DNA of 64,000 nucleotides, taken from Nannocystis pusilla (GTDB lineage Bacteria; Myxococcota_A; Polyangia; Nannocystales; Nannocystaceae). The stretch spans positions 9,506,001 through 9,570,000 of the forward strand of contig NZ_JAPNKE010000002.1 of NCBI RefSeq assembly GCF_026626665.1, given 5' to 3'. The notes under the pieces are model-generated. The model saw only the letters and a list, made by a program, of their open reading frames with translations. It did not search any database and had not been told where the DNA came from. The translations under genes and the position numbers were made by a program. Numbering within the stretch: the first letter of the stretch is position 1; each line of letters starts with the position of its first letter. Positions 9,024-18,523 of this stretch are shown piece after piece.

Positions 9024-10833
9024 GACGGCGGGGCGGCGGCCAGGACGGTGAAGGCGAAGACCTCGACGCAGGTCCCGTGGTCACCTCGGTGCGGGGTGCC
9101 GGCGGGGCGGGGCGACTCGAAGCTCCACAGGGCGTGTCGGTGCGGGGTGGCGAGGACGACGAGGCGCTCGTGGCGATGTTCGTCGGGAGCGAGCGGGCGG
9201 CGCGGGAGGAGCACGCCGCGGGGGACGCGGGCGAAGGGGCGGGCGCCGAGGACGTGGGTGGTGGCCGGCGGGAGCTCGATGCCCATCGATTCGGAGCGGG
9301 ACAGCAGCGCGGCTTCGCCGTCGTCGGCGAGCCAGAACACGCTGACGAAGCGGCGGGCGTCGGCGGCGTTCTCGAGGCGGACGAAGATTGCAGAGGTGTC
9401 GGCGAGCTCGGCTCCGCGGGGCGATAAGGGTTCGCACGCGCCGGCGTGCACGCGGCCCCAGCTGGCCCTGATGGTGAGAGCGCCGAGGTCGCCGGCGCCG
9501 AGGTGCTGCAGGCGGGCGCTGCGGGCCAGGCGCTGGAGGACGGCCAGGGCGCCGGCGAGGTCGCTCGCGGGCAGAGGGGCGCAGGCGTCGGCGGGGTGGA
9601 CGACGATCGCGGTGTCGCTGCACTCGAGGGTGGCGAGGACGTCGCCGCCGGCGGGGTCGATCTCCCAGCCTGCTCGTCGCAGGGCGGGCGCGGCGGTGCG
9701 CGCGGCCGGGCCGGTGAGGGCGATGCCGCCGTGGCCGCGGAGGCGCAGCGGGTGGGCGTATGCGGCTGGCCCGAGGGACAGGTGGAGCGGGGAGGATGAG
9801 ACTGGCCGGAGGGACAGGTCGGGCGGGAGAGCCGAGCTGTCGGGGCTGCCTGTCCCGAGGGACATGTCTCCGGGAGCTGTTATGATGCCTGTCCCGGGGG
9901 ACATGTCGGGGGGCGCGGGTGTAGGACGGCGTGGTCCGGGGCGAGGGCGTCGACGTGACACACTCGTTGATTTTTAAAAGGAATGTCGACGAGGAAGAGG
10001 TCGCCTCGGCGCACGCCGTGCTGCTGACCGGCTTCGAGGATGATGCGGTCGCCGTCGCGTCGCACCGGGACGGCGCCGGGCGGCAGGGCCTCGGCGAGGC
10101 TGAAGACGCGACGCCGGACCGGGCCGGACAGGCGCGGCTGCTGTCGCAGGCCGGCGAGGACGAGTCGGCGCTCGATGCCGGCGAACAGGGCGATCCACGA
10201 GGGGGCGTCGCCGGCCGCGGCGAGCTCGGCGAGCAAGGCGGAGGTGAGGGCGCTGCGCTCGTCGGGCGCCCAGGCGCGGCCGTTGATGCCGGCGGCCGCG
10301 AGCCGCACGACGTCGGGGTGCGCCTCGACGTCCAGCGCGTCGATCTCCGGTTGATGGGCGGCGCGCCAGGCGATGAAGGCGGCCAGCCGGCGGTCGCTGA
10401 TGGCGTCGCCGCGGCAGTCGCTGCGGACCAGGGTGCCCGAGTGGCAACAATCGAGGATCGCCGTGACGTTGCGGGTCTTGCCGGCCAGACGCGCGCACCA
10501 CAGCGAGAGCTCGAGGTCGAAGAGGGCGTCCTCGGCGGCGTCGGCGGTGGCGATGAAGTAAGACAGGCGGGCAGGGCCGGGGCAGGCGGCCCGCGGGTCG
10601 TGCTCGGCGTTGACGAAGGCGCTGCCGTGGCCGGTGAGGTAGAGGAGCACGGGGTCGTCGGCGGTGCAGCGGTCGACCAGCGCGGCGAGGGCAAGACGGA
10701 TGGCAGGCAAGGTGGCGCGCGGGAGGACGACGGGCTCGCCTCGGCGAGCCCGCACGAGGCGGGCCATTCCCGCGAGGTCGCGGTCGACGCCCGCGAGCCC
10801 CTGCGTCGGAGCGCCGATCAGGAGGGCCTGCAC
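9020..10833 (-). CDS. Caspase-like (p20) protease with C-terminal accessory domain (frame break near 9910)
   Basis: Start GTG 10833 (VQALLIGAPTQGL). The N-terminal caspase/peptidase C14 domain has catalytic His in LYLTGHGS and Cys in LDCCHSGT. Near 9910 a run of six G/C bases breaks the frame: one frame stops at 9880, the other (from about 9913) continues into a second domain (AHPLRLRGHGG ... FVSVFWLADDGEAALLSRSESMGIELP) typical of the tails of such bacterial caspases. I therefore join them. The linker between the domains is built from four copies of the 14-nt repeat, giving DMSPGTG, DMSLGTG, PDLSLRP and LHLSLGP. Coupled to the CHAT gene; divergent from a Ser/Thr kinase. Target unknown. Confidence 0.72.
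9765..9907. repeat. Cluster of four 14-nt repeat pairs inside the caspase gene
   Basis: Pairs of units with 14-base spacing begin at 9765/9779, 9801/9815, 9849/9863 and 9888/9902. Each pair reads about CCTGTCCCGAGGGACATG, an imperfect palindrome. All lie in the linker of the caspase-like gene, where they encode a repeated D-x-S-x-G-T-G/P peptide on the minus strand. Confidence 0.8.
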
Positions 10834-10932
10834 GAGGTCATGGTAGCACGGGCGGCCGGACCCCCGGCGAGCTTTCGCGCCGATGCATCGGTGGTGATCG
10901 ATCGGCCGAGTTCCGAGCACTACGGTCACAGC

Positions 10933-13639
10933 ATGTCCACCGACAGCGCCGACGGGTCCGCCAGGGCCCCCGCCACATCGAGGCGGAGCTCGCGGACACG
11001 CTGCGGGTGCTCGAGCTGGCGGACGGCTCGCCGAGGCTTCTTCCTCGGCCCGTAGATGCATCGCACCCGCTGCCGCCAGGGACCCAGATCGATCGATTCA
11101 CGACGCTCGGGCATCTCGGGAAAGGCGGACAGGCGGACGTGTACGCCGTGTACGACCCGAAGCTCGACCGCAAGGTGGCGCTGAAGCTGATCCGCCTCGG
11201 GCCCGAGCATCGCAAGGCGGTGCAAAACGCCCGACTTCTGCGCGAGGCGAAGGCGCTGGCGAGGCTCGAGCATCCGAACGTGGTCCGAGTGCATGACGCC
11301 GGGACGTTTCAGGGCGCAGCCTACCTGGTGATGGAGATCAAGCCGGGCGAGTCGCTGCGCGACTGGTTCAAGGAGCGGCGGCGTTGGCAGGAGATCCTGG
11401 ACAAGTTCGTGGCGGCTGGCCGCGGGCTGCAAGCGGCTCACCAGGAAGGAATCGTCCACCGCGACTTCAAGCCCGACAACGTGTTCATCGACAAACACGT
11501 CGGGGCGGTCCTCGGCGACTTCGGGTTCGCGTTCGTGGCCGACGAGCCGCTGAGTAATTCGGAGGAGACGCAATCGGAGTCGGGCCCCGCCAGTGAGAAC
11601 CGTCCACCCCTCACGGAGGATGGGCACCGCCTGGGTACGCCGGGGTACATCGCCCCGGAGTGTGAGCGGGGCGGCCGTGCGACGGCACACAGTGATCAGT
11701 ACAGCTTCTGCGTCTCGTTGTGCGAGGCGCTGTTCGACAGACTGGCGCGGCCCGGGGTGGAGCTGCGGTCGCGCCGTTGGGACGGCGAGCCGCCGGCGTC
11801 GCTGGTGCGGGCGCTGTGGCGCGGGCTGGCGGAAGATCCAAATGCCCGGTTTCCCGACATGGCAGCGTTGCTGGCGGCGTTGACCGCCCGCCCGCAGCGA
11901 CGGCTGACGATCGCGGTCAGCGCAGCCGCGGTCGCCGTGATCCTCGGCGGGGCCTGGGCGGCGTACGCGGCGGGCCCCGATCCCTGCGTGAATGAAGGCA
12001 AGGAGCAGGTCGCGGCCGTCTGGAGCGATCCTCGCGCCGCCGCCGTGGCGGCCGCAGTCACCGGCGTCGAGCTGCCGTTCGCCGAGCGGGCCAGTGATTC
12101 GCTGCAGAGCTTCGCCGACGGTTACAGCGAGCGCTGGGTCGATGCCCACACGGCGATGTGTGCCGCCCCGAACGAGGCGAAGCGGACCTGTCTCGATCGG
12201 CAGCTCGGGCGATTCGACGAATTGCTAAAACTGTACGAAGGACCCGATCCGCAGAGTGTCACGCGTATGATCGATGTCCTCGGCAGCCTCGACGAGCCTG
12301 CGGAGTGCGAGCGGCCCGGCGCGCCGATGCAGGCCGACACGCCGGAGTGGTTGCGCGACTTCCTCGACCGGCTGGAGCTGCAGATCGTCGCGGGCGACTT
12401 CGCAAGGGCGACCGCCAGCGTCGCCGTGGCGCTGGACGCCAGCCATGGGTACGCGGCGGCGCACGCCCGAGCGCTCCATCTCTCGGGCTGGCTCGATGCG
12501 TCCTCGGCCTCGTCTCGGGCCGCGATCGATCGACTGGAAGATGCGGCCAAGCAGGCGGCAAAGGTCGGCGACTTCGACACCTTCGCACGTGCGGCGACCT
12601 ACCAGCTCAAGAGTCTGGTCAACGACCTCGGTAAACACGACGAGGCGGCGCAGAAGGCCACGTATATCCAGACGACGATGGACCATGTGCAGGCGGAGTC
12701 GTTGATCCGTCGCCGCTTCGAGGCGGAGTTCGAAGAGGCCGAAGGGCTGCGGCTGGAGGGGCAGAGCGACCACGAGAAGGCGGTCACCCATCACACGCGG
12801 GCGCTCGCGCTGCGCGAGGAACTGTTGGGCGAGGAGCATCCGACGACCGCAAAGTCGCACCACAGCCTCGGCGTGAGTCGTTCGGGCCTCTCGCGGGAGT
12901 CGAGCGGTCGGGAGCGCGACGTGCAGTTCGACCTGGCCCGCGAGCACTACGTGCAGGCTGTGCAGATCCGAGGGGCCCAGCTCGGCGAGGCGCACCCGCA
13001 GACGCTCGAGAGCGTGGCCGGGCTGGCGGAGGCCGAATGCACGTACATGCGGGACTTTGCCGAGAGCGACCCGCGCGCGCTCGACGAGTGCATCGCCGAT
13101 CTCGAGCGGACGGCCGACATCTACCGTGACGGCGGGTGGGACCCGCGCGCGGTGCACCGTCGCAGCCTGGCATACGCCAACTTTGCGATCGACGGGGGTG
13201 CCTCGAATGTGCCGAGCGCTCGGTCGACCAGGTGCTCGCGGGCATGGAGACGCTGTCGGAGATCGATCCACGAGAGCGCGCCGACGCGTGGGCGATGCGG
13301 GCCAAGATCGCGTTCGAGCGCGAGGACTTCGCGGCGGCGCATGAGGCGTTACTCGCCGGCGCGGCGGTGTTCGAGGCCGCCGGCGACCGCAGCTGGATCT
13401 ACGGGCGTCAGCTCGGCAACGCAGCGGCCGCCGCCGTCAACCTCGGACGTCCCGAAGCGGCGGTTCATCTGCTCTTGGAGCGTCGCGCGAACCTGAGGGA
13501 CGCAGATTGTCGAGCTCGCCAGGATTATGCCGACGAGCTGGAGCTCCTCGCGCGGACCCTCGTCGACGAAGTCGAGCTTCCTCCAGGGGTCGAAGAATTA
13601 CGCCAGGCGGCGGTCGAGCTGCGCCGGAATTGTTCATAG
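10933..13639 (+). CDS. Transmembrane Ser/Thr protein kinase with TPR-like sensor region (two frame breaks)
   Basis: ATG 10933 starts MSTDSADGSARAP; near 10965 the run GGGCCCCC breaks the frame, after which RHIEAELADTLRVLELADG leads into the kinase. Kinase motifs are complete: glycine loop LGKGGQADVY, VALKLI lysine, HRDFKPDN catalytic loop, GDFGFAF and APEC. A single membrane helix (IAVSAAAVAVILGGAWAAYAAG) follows, then a long helical TPR-like region outside or in the periplasm. A second break near 13197 (GGGGGT) shifts into the frame of ECAERSVDQVLAGME and the final stop at 13639. Hanks-type kinases of this form are common in Myxococcota. It stands upstream of a small protein and a sigma factor and probably signals with them. 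Confidence 0.82.
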
Positions 13640-13738
13640 CTCTCGACAACCCCGGCTCAGGAACCGATTCCACGCGACTATCTACGGCCAGAAGAACATC
13701 GAATCATTCGCAGCCCTCTCTTTCAGCAAGGACGCAAC

Positions 13739-14095
13739 ATGACCACCACACCGACCACATTGAACGTGATCTTCACCGCTCCCGGGAACCCCGACCTGAA
13801 CGAGGACCAGGCCACGCTGTCGTTCGGCAGCGCCGGCTCGAACCAGCTCGAGGTCGCCTGCGGGACCTTCGTCTACGTGCAGCACCCGGCGGGGCAGACC
13901 CTTCGGCTCGAGTCTCCGGCCTTGACGAGCAACAGCACCAGCCAGCACCTGTCGTTCCTGCTGCCCGACCGCGAGACCGAGACGACCGTCGTCCTGGTCG
14001 CCGAGACCACCGGCACGGCGGCGAAGATCCGGGTCGATACCAAGAAGGAGCCGACCAAGCCGGACCCCGTGCGGCGCGTGGCCTTCGGGGTCTAG
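13739..14095 (+). CDS. Small beta-rich protein between kinase and sigma factor
   Basis: A 118-residue protein starting at ATG 13739 with AAGGA upstream. It is rich in Thr, Val and Leu (LNVIFTAPGNPDLNEDQATL at the start; ETTVVLVAETTGTAAKIRV near the end) with alternating hydrophobic residues typical of a beta-sandwich, and has no signal peptide. The family is not recognised. Position between a Ser/Thr kinase and a sigma factor suggests it may be a kinase substrate or FHA-like partner, but no FHA motif is seen. Confidence 0.65.
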   Translation: MTTTPTTLNVIFTAPGNPDLNEDQATLSFGSAGSNQLEVACGTFVYVQHPAGQTLRLESPALTSNSTSQHLSFLLPDRETETTVVLVAETTGTAAKIRVDTKKEPTKPDPVRRVAFGV

Positions 14096-14118
14096 CGGCC
14101 CCCGCGAGAATTTTCAGA

Positions 14119-14142
14119 CCGGGGGTGATCGTTCGCCCCCGG
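14119..14142 (+). terminator. Hairpin downstream of the small protein gene
   Basis: CCGGGGG (14119-14125) pairs with CCCCCGG (14136-14142) across a 10-base loop, 24 bases after the stop at 14095. There is no T-run, so it may be only a weak terminator or a processing signal between this gene and the sigma factor. Confidence 0.4.
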
Positions 14143-14154
14143 CCGGCGCACCAC

Positions 14155-14186
14155 GCTCCTGGACGGCCTCCGCGCCGTCCAGGAGC
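14155..14186 (+). promoter_or_regulatory. Perfect 13-bp hairpin covering the sigma-factor ribosome site
   Basis: GCTCCTGGACGGC (14155-14167) and GCCGTCCAGGAGC (14174-14186) are exact inverted repeats with a six-base loop CTCCGC. The AGGAG Shine-Dalgarno sequence of the sigma-factor gene (14181-14185, seven bases before ATG 14193) lies inside the right arm, so the folded mRNA would hide it. This looks like translational control by a switchable structure (thermometer, protein or small-RNA target). The arms also suit a factor-independent terminator, but no T-run follows. Confidence 0.65.
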
Positions 14187-14192
14187 TGCGCG

Positions 14193-14867
14193 ATGCTCGC
14201 AACGACGACGACGACGACCGAGACTCGAACCCCCGTGGCCGACGACGACCGCCCCCTCTTCGACGCCTGGTGCGCCGGCGATCCGCGCGCGGGTAACGTC
14301 CTGGCCAAGCGCCACTACGCCCGGCTGCGGCGGTTCTTCCTCAGCAAGGACGAGTCGCACTACCAGGACCTCACCAACCGGACCTTCCTCGAGTGCATCA
14401 AGTCGCGGCAGAACTTCCGCGGCGAGTGCAGCTTCCGCGGCTACCTGTTCGCGATCGCCTATCGCGTCCTCTGTCGCCACCTGCAGGAGCGCAAGCGCAA
14501 GGACTTCGAATCGTTCGACCCGGAGGTGCACGCCGTCGTCGACACCGGCCTGCCGGCGATGTCCTCGTACGTGTTCGCCAACCAGCAGGCGCGCATGCTG
14601 TTCGAGTGCCTGCGGCGGCTCACCATCAACGCCCAGACGGTGCTCGAGCTGCGCTACTGGGCCGATCTCACGGAGCCGGAGATCCAGGAGGTGCTCAAGC
14701 TGAAGTCGCGCGAGACGGTGGCCGGGCGCCTGCGCGTGGCCAAGGAGGCGCTGCGGCGCGAGTGGGCGCGGGTGCAGCCCGGGCAGGTGCTGCAGGACGC
14801 CGACTTCGACGCGTGGATGCGGGAGATCCGCCAACACGTCGACGACAAGAACCCGAAGAAGCTGTGA
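14193..14867 (+). CDS. RNA polymerase sigma-70 family (ECF-type) sigma factor
   Basis: A 224-residue sigma factor with regions 2 and 4 only. Region 2 is recognisable in YQDLTNRTFLECIKS and FRGECSFRGYLFAIAYRVL; region 4 in TVLELRYWADLTEPEIQEVL with the recognition helix around SRETVAGRLRVAKEALRR. It would direct RNA polymerase to a dedicated promoter set. No anti-sigma gene is adjacent; control is more likely through the upstream Ser/Thr kinase and through the hairpin that hides its ribosome site. The gene is unbroken and almost touches the convergent GIN-domain gene. Confidence 0.88.
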   Translation: MLATTTTTTETRTPVADDDRPLFDAWCAGDPRAGNVLAKRHYARLRRFFLSKDESHYQDLTNRTFLECIKSRQNFRGECSFRGYLFAIAYRVLCRHLQERKRKDFESFDPEVHAVVDTGLPAMSSYVFANQQARMLFECLRRLTINAQTVLELRYWADLTEPEIQEVLKLKSRETVAGRLRVAKEALRREWARVQPGQVLQDADFDAWMREIRQHVDDKNPKKL

Positions 14868-14868
14868 G

Positions 14869-15606
14869 TCAGTGGAAGACGACCCGGCCGGAGCCGGTGA
14901 CGCGGGTGTGGCGGTCGTCGGGCGAGCCCCACACGTGAATGTCGCCGGAGCCGGTCAGCTCGGCGTCGACGAGCTCGCTGGTGTGGAGCTCGAGGCCGCC
15001 GGAGCCGGTGCTGCGGGCCTGGGCGGTCTCGGCCAGCAGCTCGCGGGCATGGATGCTGCCCGAACCGGTGTTGACGAACACGACGTCGTCGATCGTGCCG
15101 GCCAGGTGGACGCTGCCGGAGCCGGTCGAGGTCACGTCGGCGTGCGTCACCGTCAGCGCCTCGACGGTGATCGAGCCCGAGCCTTCTTGGTGGATCTCGG
15201 TCAGCTCGGTGACGTCGCCGAGCGTGAGGATCGCGCCGGAGCCGCTGTTCGACACGGCGCGCAGGTGCTCGACCTCGACCTCGACGCGGCAGCCAGCGCG
15301 CGGGTGGAGCCCGTACAGCCCGGCCCGGTCGATGCGCAGCGCCCCATTTTTGACCACGGTCTCGACGCGATCCAGCAGGTTGGCGTCGCACACCACGCGC
15401 ACCGCGTCGGCCTCGCCGAGGGCGATCTCGACGTCGAGCGCGCTGTCGTTGACGACCGCGTCGAAGCCGGCGAGCGAGCGCTCGTCGACTGCGAGCTCGC
15501 CGTCGCCGATGGCCATAAAGCAGCCCCCGGCGACCAGCGCGAACGGGAGCGCCAGCGAGGCGGCGAGGCGGGAGCGGAGACAGGTGTGGCGGGCGAGGCG
15601 AGGCAT
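14869..15606 (-). CDS. DUF2807 (GIN domain) lipoprotein
   Basis: A 245-residue lipoprotein. ATG 15606 gives a signal peptide with lipobox VAGGC, followed by a right-handed beta-helix-like GIN (DUF2807) domain made of short repeats with the signature GSGSI / STGSGSVHLAG / TGSGGLEL / TGSGDIHVWG. Such domains are envelope proteins of unknown biochemical function, common in Bacteroidetes and Myxococcota. It diverges from the FAD monooxygenase with about 240 bases between, which should hold both promoters. Confidence 0.88.
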   Translation of the reverse strand: MPRLARHTCLRSRLAASLALPFALVAGGCFMAIGDGELAVDERSLAGFDAVVNDSALDVEIALGEADAVRVVCDANLLDRVETVVKNGALRIDRAGLYGLHPRAGCRVEVEVEHLRAVSNSGSGAILTLGDVTELTEIHQEGSGSITVEALTVTHADVTSTGSGSVHLAGTIDDVVFVNTGSGSIHARELLAETAQARSTGSGGLELHTSELVDAELTGSGDIHVWGSPDDRHTRVTGSGRVVFH

Positions 15607-15847
15607 GGCGATGCAACACCGCGCGGGCCGAGGGGTGTCACCGGCGTAGTGATGGGCGAAAGCGCGCGGCCGACGGGCGGTCAATGACGATAGAGCGACG
15701 ACGGCCGCTCGCGGCAATGCGGGGCTCGCGGTATTGGTGGCAGCCGCACGAATCATGACAGTCGGTTCGCTCATCGGCGGTCGTGAGGAAAAGCCCGCGG
15801 GCTCGACGGATGCGAGGTTCTCGGGGATGATGCGGGGTCCTCGCGCC

Positions 15848-17428
15848 ATGACCGGAGCTCCCGCCGTCGAATGTGATGTCGCTGTCGTCGGTTGCGGGCC
15901 CGTGGGGGCGGTGGCGGCCAACTTCCTCGGCATGGCGGGGCTGTCGTGCGTGGTGCTCGAGCGCGAGGCGGTCGAGCACGGCCAGCCGCGGGCGTTCAGC
16001 TGCGACGACGAGGCGCTGCGGATCTACCAGCAGATCGGCCTGGTCGACCGCCTGCTCGCGGACATGGTCACGGCGGACCAGGTCGACTACACGGGCGTGG
16101 CCGGGCGTCAGTTCGCGCAGATCCGGTTCGCCCGCGTCGACTTCGGCTCGGGCTACAGCCCGCTGCACTTCTTCCACCAGCCGACGCTCGAGGCGACCCT
16201 GCGCGCGGGCATGGGCCGCTTCCCGACGGTGTCGCTGCGCCTCGGCTGCGCGGTGACGGGGCTGCGGGCCGAGGCCGAGGCGGTGACGCTGTCGCTGCGC
16301 GGCGCGACCGGGCCCGCGACGCTGACCGCCCGCTACGTGCTCGGCTGCGACGGAGCGCGCAGCACGATCCGCCGGCTGCTCGGGGTCTCGATGCGCGGCG
16401 CTCGCTGCGACGAGCCGTGGCTGGCGATCTCGGGCTTCGCCGAGCCGGGGGCGCTGCGCGTGGCCAACACCCGCTTCGTGTGCGACCCGGCGCGGCCGGC
16501 GTTCGTCAGCCTCGGGCCGGCCGGCGGGGTCCGCATCGAGAGCCGGATCCTCCGCGGCGAAGATCCGGCGGCGCTCGAGCGGCCCGAGGCGGTGCGCACA
16601 TTCGTGGCCCCGTTCGTCGACCCCGACCGCTATCGCATCACCCGCGCGGTGACCTATCGCTTCGGCAAGCACGTGGCCGAGCGCTGGCAGGTCGGTCGCG
16701 TGTTCCTGCTCGGCGACGCGGCCCACCAGATGCCGCCGTTCATGGGCCAGGGGCTGTGCTCGGGCCTGCGCGACGTCGCCAACCTGACGTGGAAGCTGGC
16801 TGCAGTGCTGACCGGGGTTGCTCACCCGAAGCTGCTGACGACCTACGAGGTCGAGCGGCGGGCGCACACGCAGGCGATGATCGACCTCAGCGCGCGCATG
16901 GGCCAGGTGTTCTTGACGGTCGCGCCGCGCCTGGCGGCCGCCCGCGACGCCGTGCTCCGCGCGCTGCAGCGGGTCGCGTGGATCCGCCGCTTCATCGGCG
17001 ACCTCGAGTTCAAGCCGCCGCCGCTGCACCGCGCCGGCTTCATCGCCGGCGGCCGCAGGCCGCGTAACGGCGCCCAGGGCACGTATTTCCCGCAGGTCGG
17101 CGGCGAGGCCGGCCGCTCGGACGAGCTCCTCGGGCCGGGCTTCGCGGTCGTCGGGCTCGAGGTCGATCCGCGGACGGTCGACCGAGACGGTCTTCTAGAA
17201 AATCTGCGCCCGCGCTTCGTCCGCGTGCGCGCGGCCGCGGGCGCGAGCGAGCCGGGGCTCGTGGACGTGGTCGACGCGAGTGGCCGGCTGACGGCGTGGT
17301 TCCGCCGCCATCGCGCAGCGCTGGCGATCGTCCGGCCGGATCGCCACGTGTTCGCGGGCGGTCCGGCGCACGCGGCGGCCAGCCTCGGCCGCGCGCTGGC
17401 CGACGCGCTGCGCGACCCGCCGGGGTAG
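15848..17428 (+). CDS. FAD-dependent aromatic-ring monooxygenase (MhpA/PheA-like)
   Basis: Flavoprotein hydroxylase of the FAD_binding_3 family, about 526 residues. It shows the Rossmann dinucleotide motif VVGCGPVGAVAANF, the internal DG motif LGCDGARSTIR and the FAD ribityl motif LLGDAAHQMPPFMGQG. The closest general resemblance is to 3-(3-hydroxyphenyl)propionate hydroxylase-type enzymes, which hydroxylate aromatic rings with NAD(P)H and oxygen; the substrate is not deducible. ATG 15848 is preferred because the Rossmann strand begins a few residues later; the frame is open to 15734 and an ATG pair near 15824 with GGGG upstream is an alternative. No ring-cleavage gene is nearby. Confidence 0.85.
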   Translation: MTGAPAVECDVAVVGCGPVGAVAANFLGMAGLSCVVLEREAVEHGQPRAFSCDDEALRIYQQIGLVDRLLADMVTADQVDYTGVAGRQFAQIRFARVDFGSGYSPLHFFHQPTLEATLRAGMGRFPTVSLRLGCAVTGLRAEAEAVTLSLRGATGPATLTARYVLGCDGARSTIRRLLGVSMRGARCDEPWLAISGFAEPGALRVANTRFVCDPARPAFVSLGPAGGVRIESRILRGEDPAALERPEAVRTFVAPFVDPDRYRITRAVTYRFGKHVAERWQVGRVFLLGDAAHQMPPFMGQGLCSGLRDVANLTWKLAAVLTGVAHPKLLTTYEVERRAHTQAMIDLSARMGQVFLTVAPRLAAARDAVLRALQRVAWIRRFIGDLEFKPPPLHRAGFIAGGRRPRNGAQGTYFPQVGGEAGRSDELLGPGFAVVGLEVDPRTVDRDGLLENLRPRFVRVRAAAGASEPGLVDVVDASGRLTAWFRRHRAALAIVRPDRHVFAGGPAHAAASLGRALADALRDPPG

Positions 17429-17447
17429 TCGCGGGTGATCTCGAGGA

Positions 17448-17517
17448 CATGATCCAGAGGCCATGTTCCATCGGACATGGACTTGAGAGCATGCCCACAA
17501 AGACATGGCGTTCAATC
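17448..17517. repeat. 14-nt periodic CATG array, 5 perfect-period units
   Basis: CATG stands at 17448, 17462, 17476, 17490 and 17504: five copies exactly 14 bases apart, with variable 10-base spacers (ATCCAGAGGC, TTCCATCGGA, GACTTGAGAG, CCCACAAAGA, GCGTTCAATC). It is the longest run in the window and fills the gap between the convergent monooxygenase and UspA genes, its last unit reaching the UspA stop codon. Confidence 0.85.
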
Positions 17518-18363
17518 GCGCGGCGGGACCACGGCGACGGGGCAGGCGGCCAGGCCGGCGAGGGCGGAGGCGGTGCTGCTGAGGAAGAAGCGGGCCGGCA
17601 GGCCGAGGCGGCGCGAGCCGACGACCACGAGGGCGGCGTCGCGGGCCTCGGCGAGGTCGGCGAGCTCGAGCACCGGGTCGCCGTGGCGGAGGTGTCGCGG
17701 CGCGGTGGCGAGGCCCTGCGCGGCCGCCCAGCGCTCGGTGTCCTGCGCGACCTCGGCGCGGTAGGCGTCGCGCGCCCGCTGCCACACCGGGTCGCGGACC
17801 TCGTCGTCCTCCTCGTAAAAATCTTCGCCGACGTGGACGACCTCGAGGTCGCGGCCGACGCGAGCCGCGAGGTCGCGGGCGAACAGGGCGGCGTCGTCGC
17901 TGGCGGGCCCGAGGTCGGTGGCGAGGAGGATCGGGCCGGCCGCGACGCGGACGAGCGTGGGCGGGACGACGACCACCGGCGCGGGCAGCTGGCGCAGCAG
18001 TCGGCGCGCGACCGGGCCGAGGCGGGACAGGGCGCGGCGCGGGTGCGCGGCGACGCGGCCGACGATCAGGCCGGCCGCGCCGAAGGCCATGCGAGCGAGC
18101 CCGGCCTCGGCGGTCTCCGCCTCTTCGGTGACGATCCGCTCGGGCGGGCGGCAGCCGAGCGCCTGCGCCGCGCGAGCCGCCGCGGCGCGCAGGTCGGCCT
18201 CGACGTCGCCGCGGATGTAGGGCCGGCTCCACGCCTCGAGCACGTAGGCGCCGACCACCGATTCGCCGGCGGCGCCGAGCCAGCCGGCGAACGCGAGGGC
18301 GCCGCGGCTGCGGTCGCGCAGGTCGAGGGCGACGATCCATGAGTTTGCTGTCGACGATGTCAT
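17512..18363 (-). CDS. Tandem universal stress protein (UspA) domains
   Basis: A 283-residue cytoplasmic protein with two Usp folds. The first starts WIVALDLRDRSRGAL and ends PAPVVVVPP; the second starts GPILLATDLGPASDDAAL and carries the nucleotide-binding pattern VVGSRRLGLPARFFLSSTAS, ending ACPVAVVPPRD. Proteins of this type bind ATP and support survival under stress; the partner is unknown. Start ATG 18363 fits the beginning of the first beta strand; longer starts exist in the open frame. Confidence 0.88.
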   Translation of the reverse strand: MTSSTANSWIVALDLRDRSRGALAFAGWLGAAGESVVGAYVLEAWSRPYIRGDVEADLRAAAARAAQALGCRPPERIVTEEAETAEAGLARMAFGAAGLIVGRVAAHPRRALSRLGPVARRLLRQLPAPVVVVPPTLVRVAAGPILLATDLGPASDDAALFARDLAARVGRDLEVVHVGEDFYEEDDEVRDPVWQRARDAYRAEVAQDTERWAAAQGLATAPRHLRHGDPVLELADLAEARDAALVVVGSRRLGLPARFFLSSTASALAGLAACPVAVVPPRD

Positions 18364-18523
18364 CGCTGGGTTTGCCGTCAGCTTATCACGCGACCCGCGG
18401 CGGCGGAGCGGGGTCGTGACATTGCGGCGCGTGTGATCGATCGGGGACGCCCGGGTCGGGTGACGTCGCGGCGCGCAGGAGTTTCGTGGTCGCCGAACCA
18501 CGGACAGCTCACCATGAATGGGT

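Noticed and set aside
9020..9961. Separate gene for the C-terminal part of the caspase protein
   Set aside because: Its N-terminus is only repeat-encoded linker, it overlaps the caspase end, and the break is at a run of six G; one gene is simpler.
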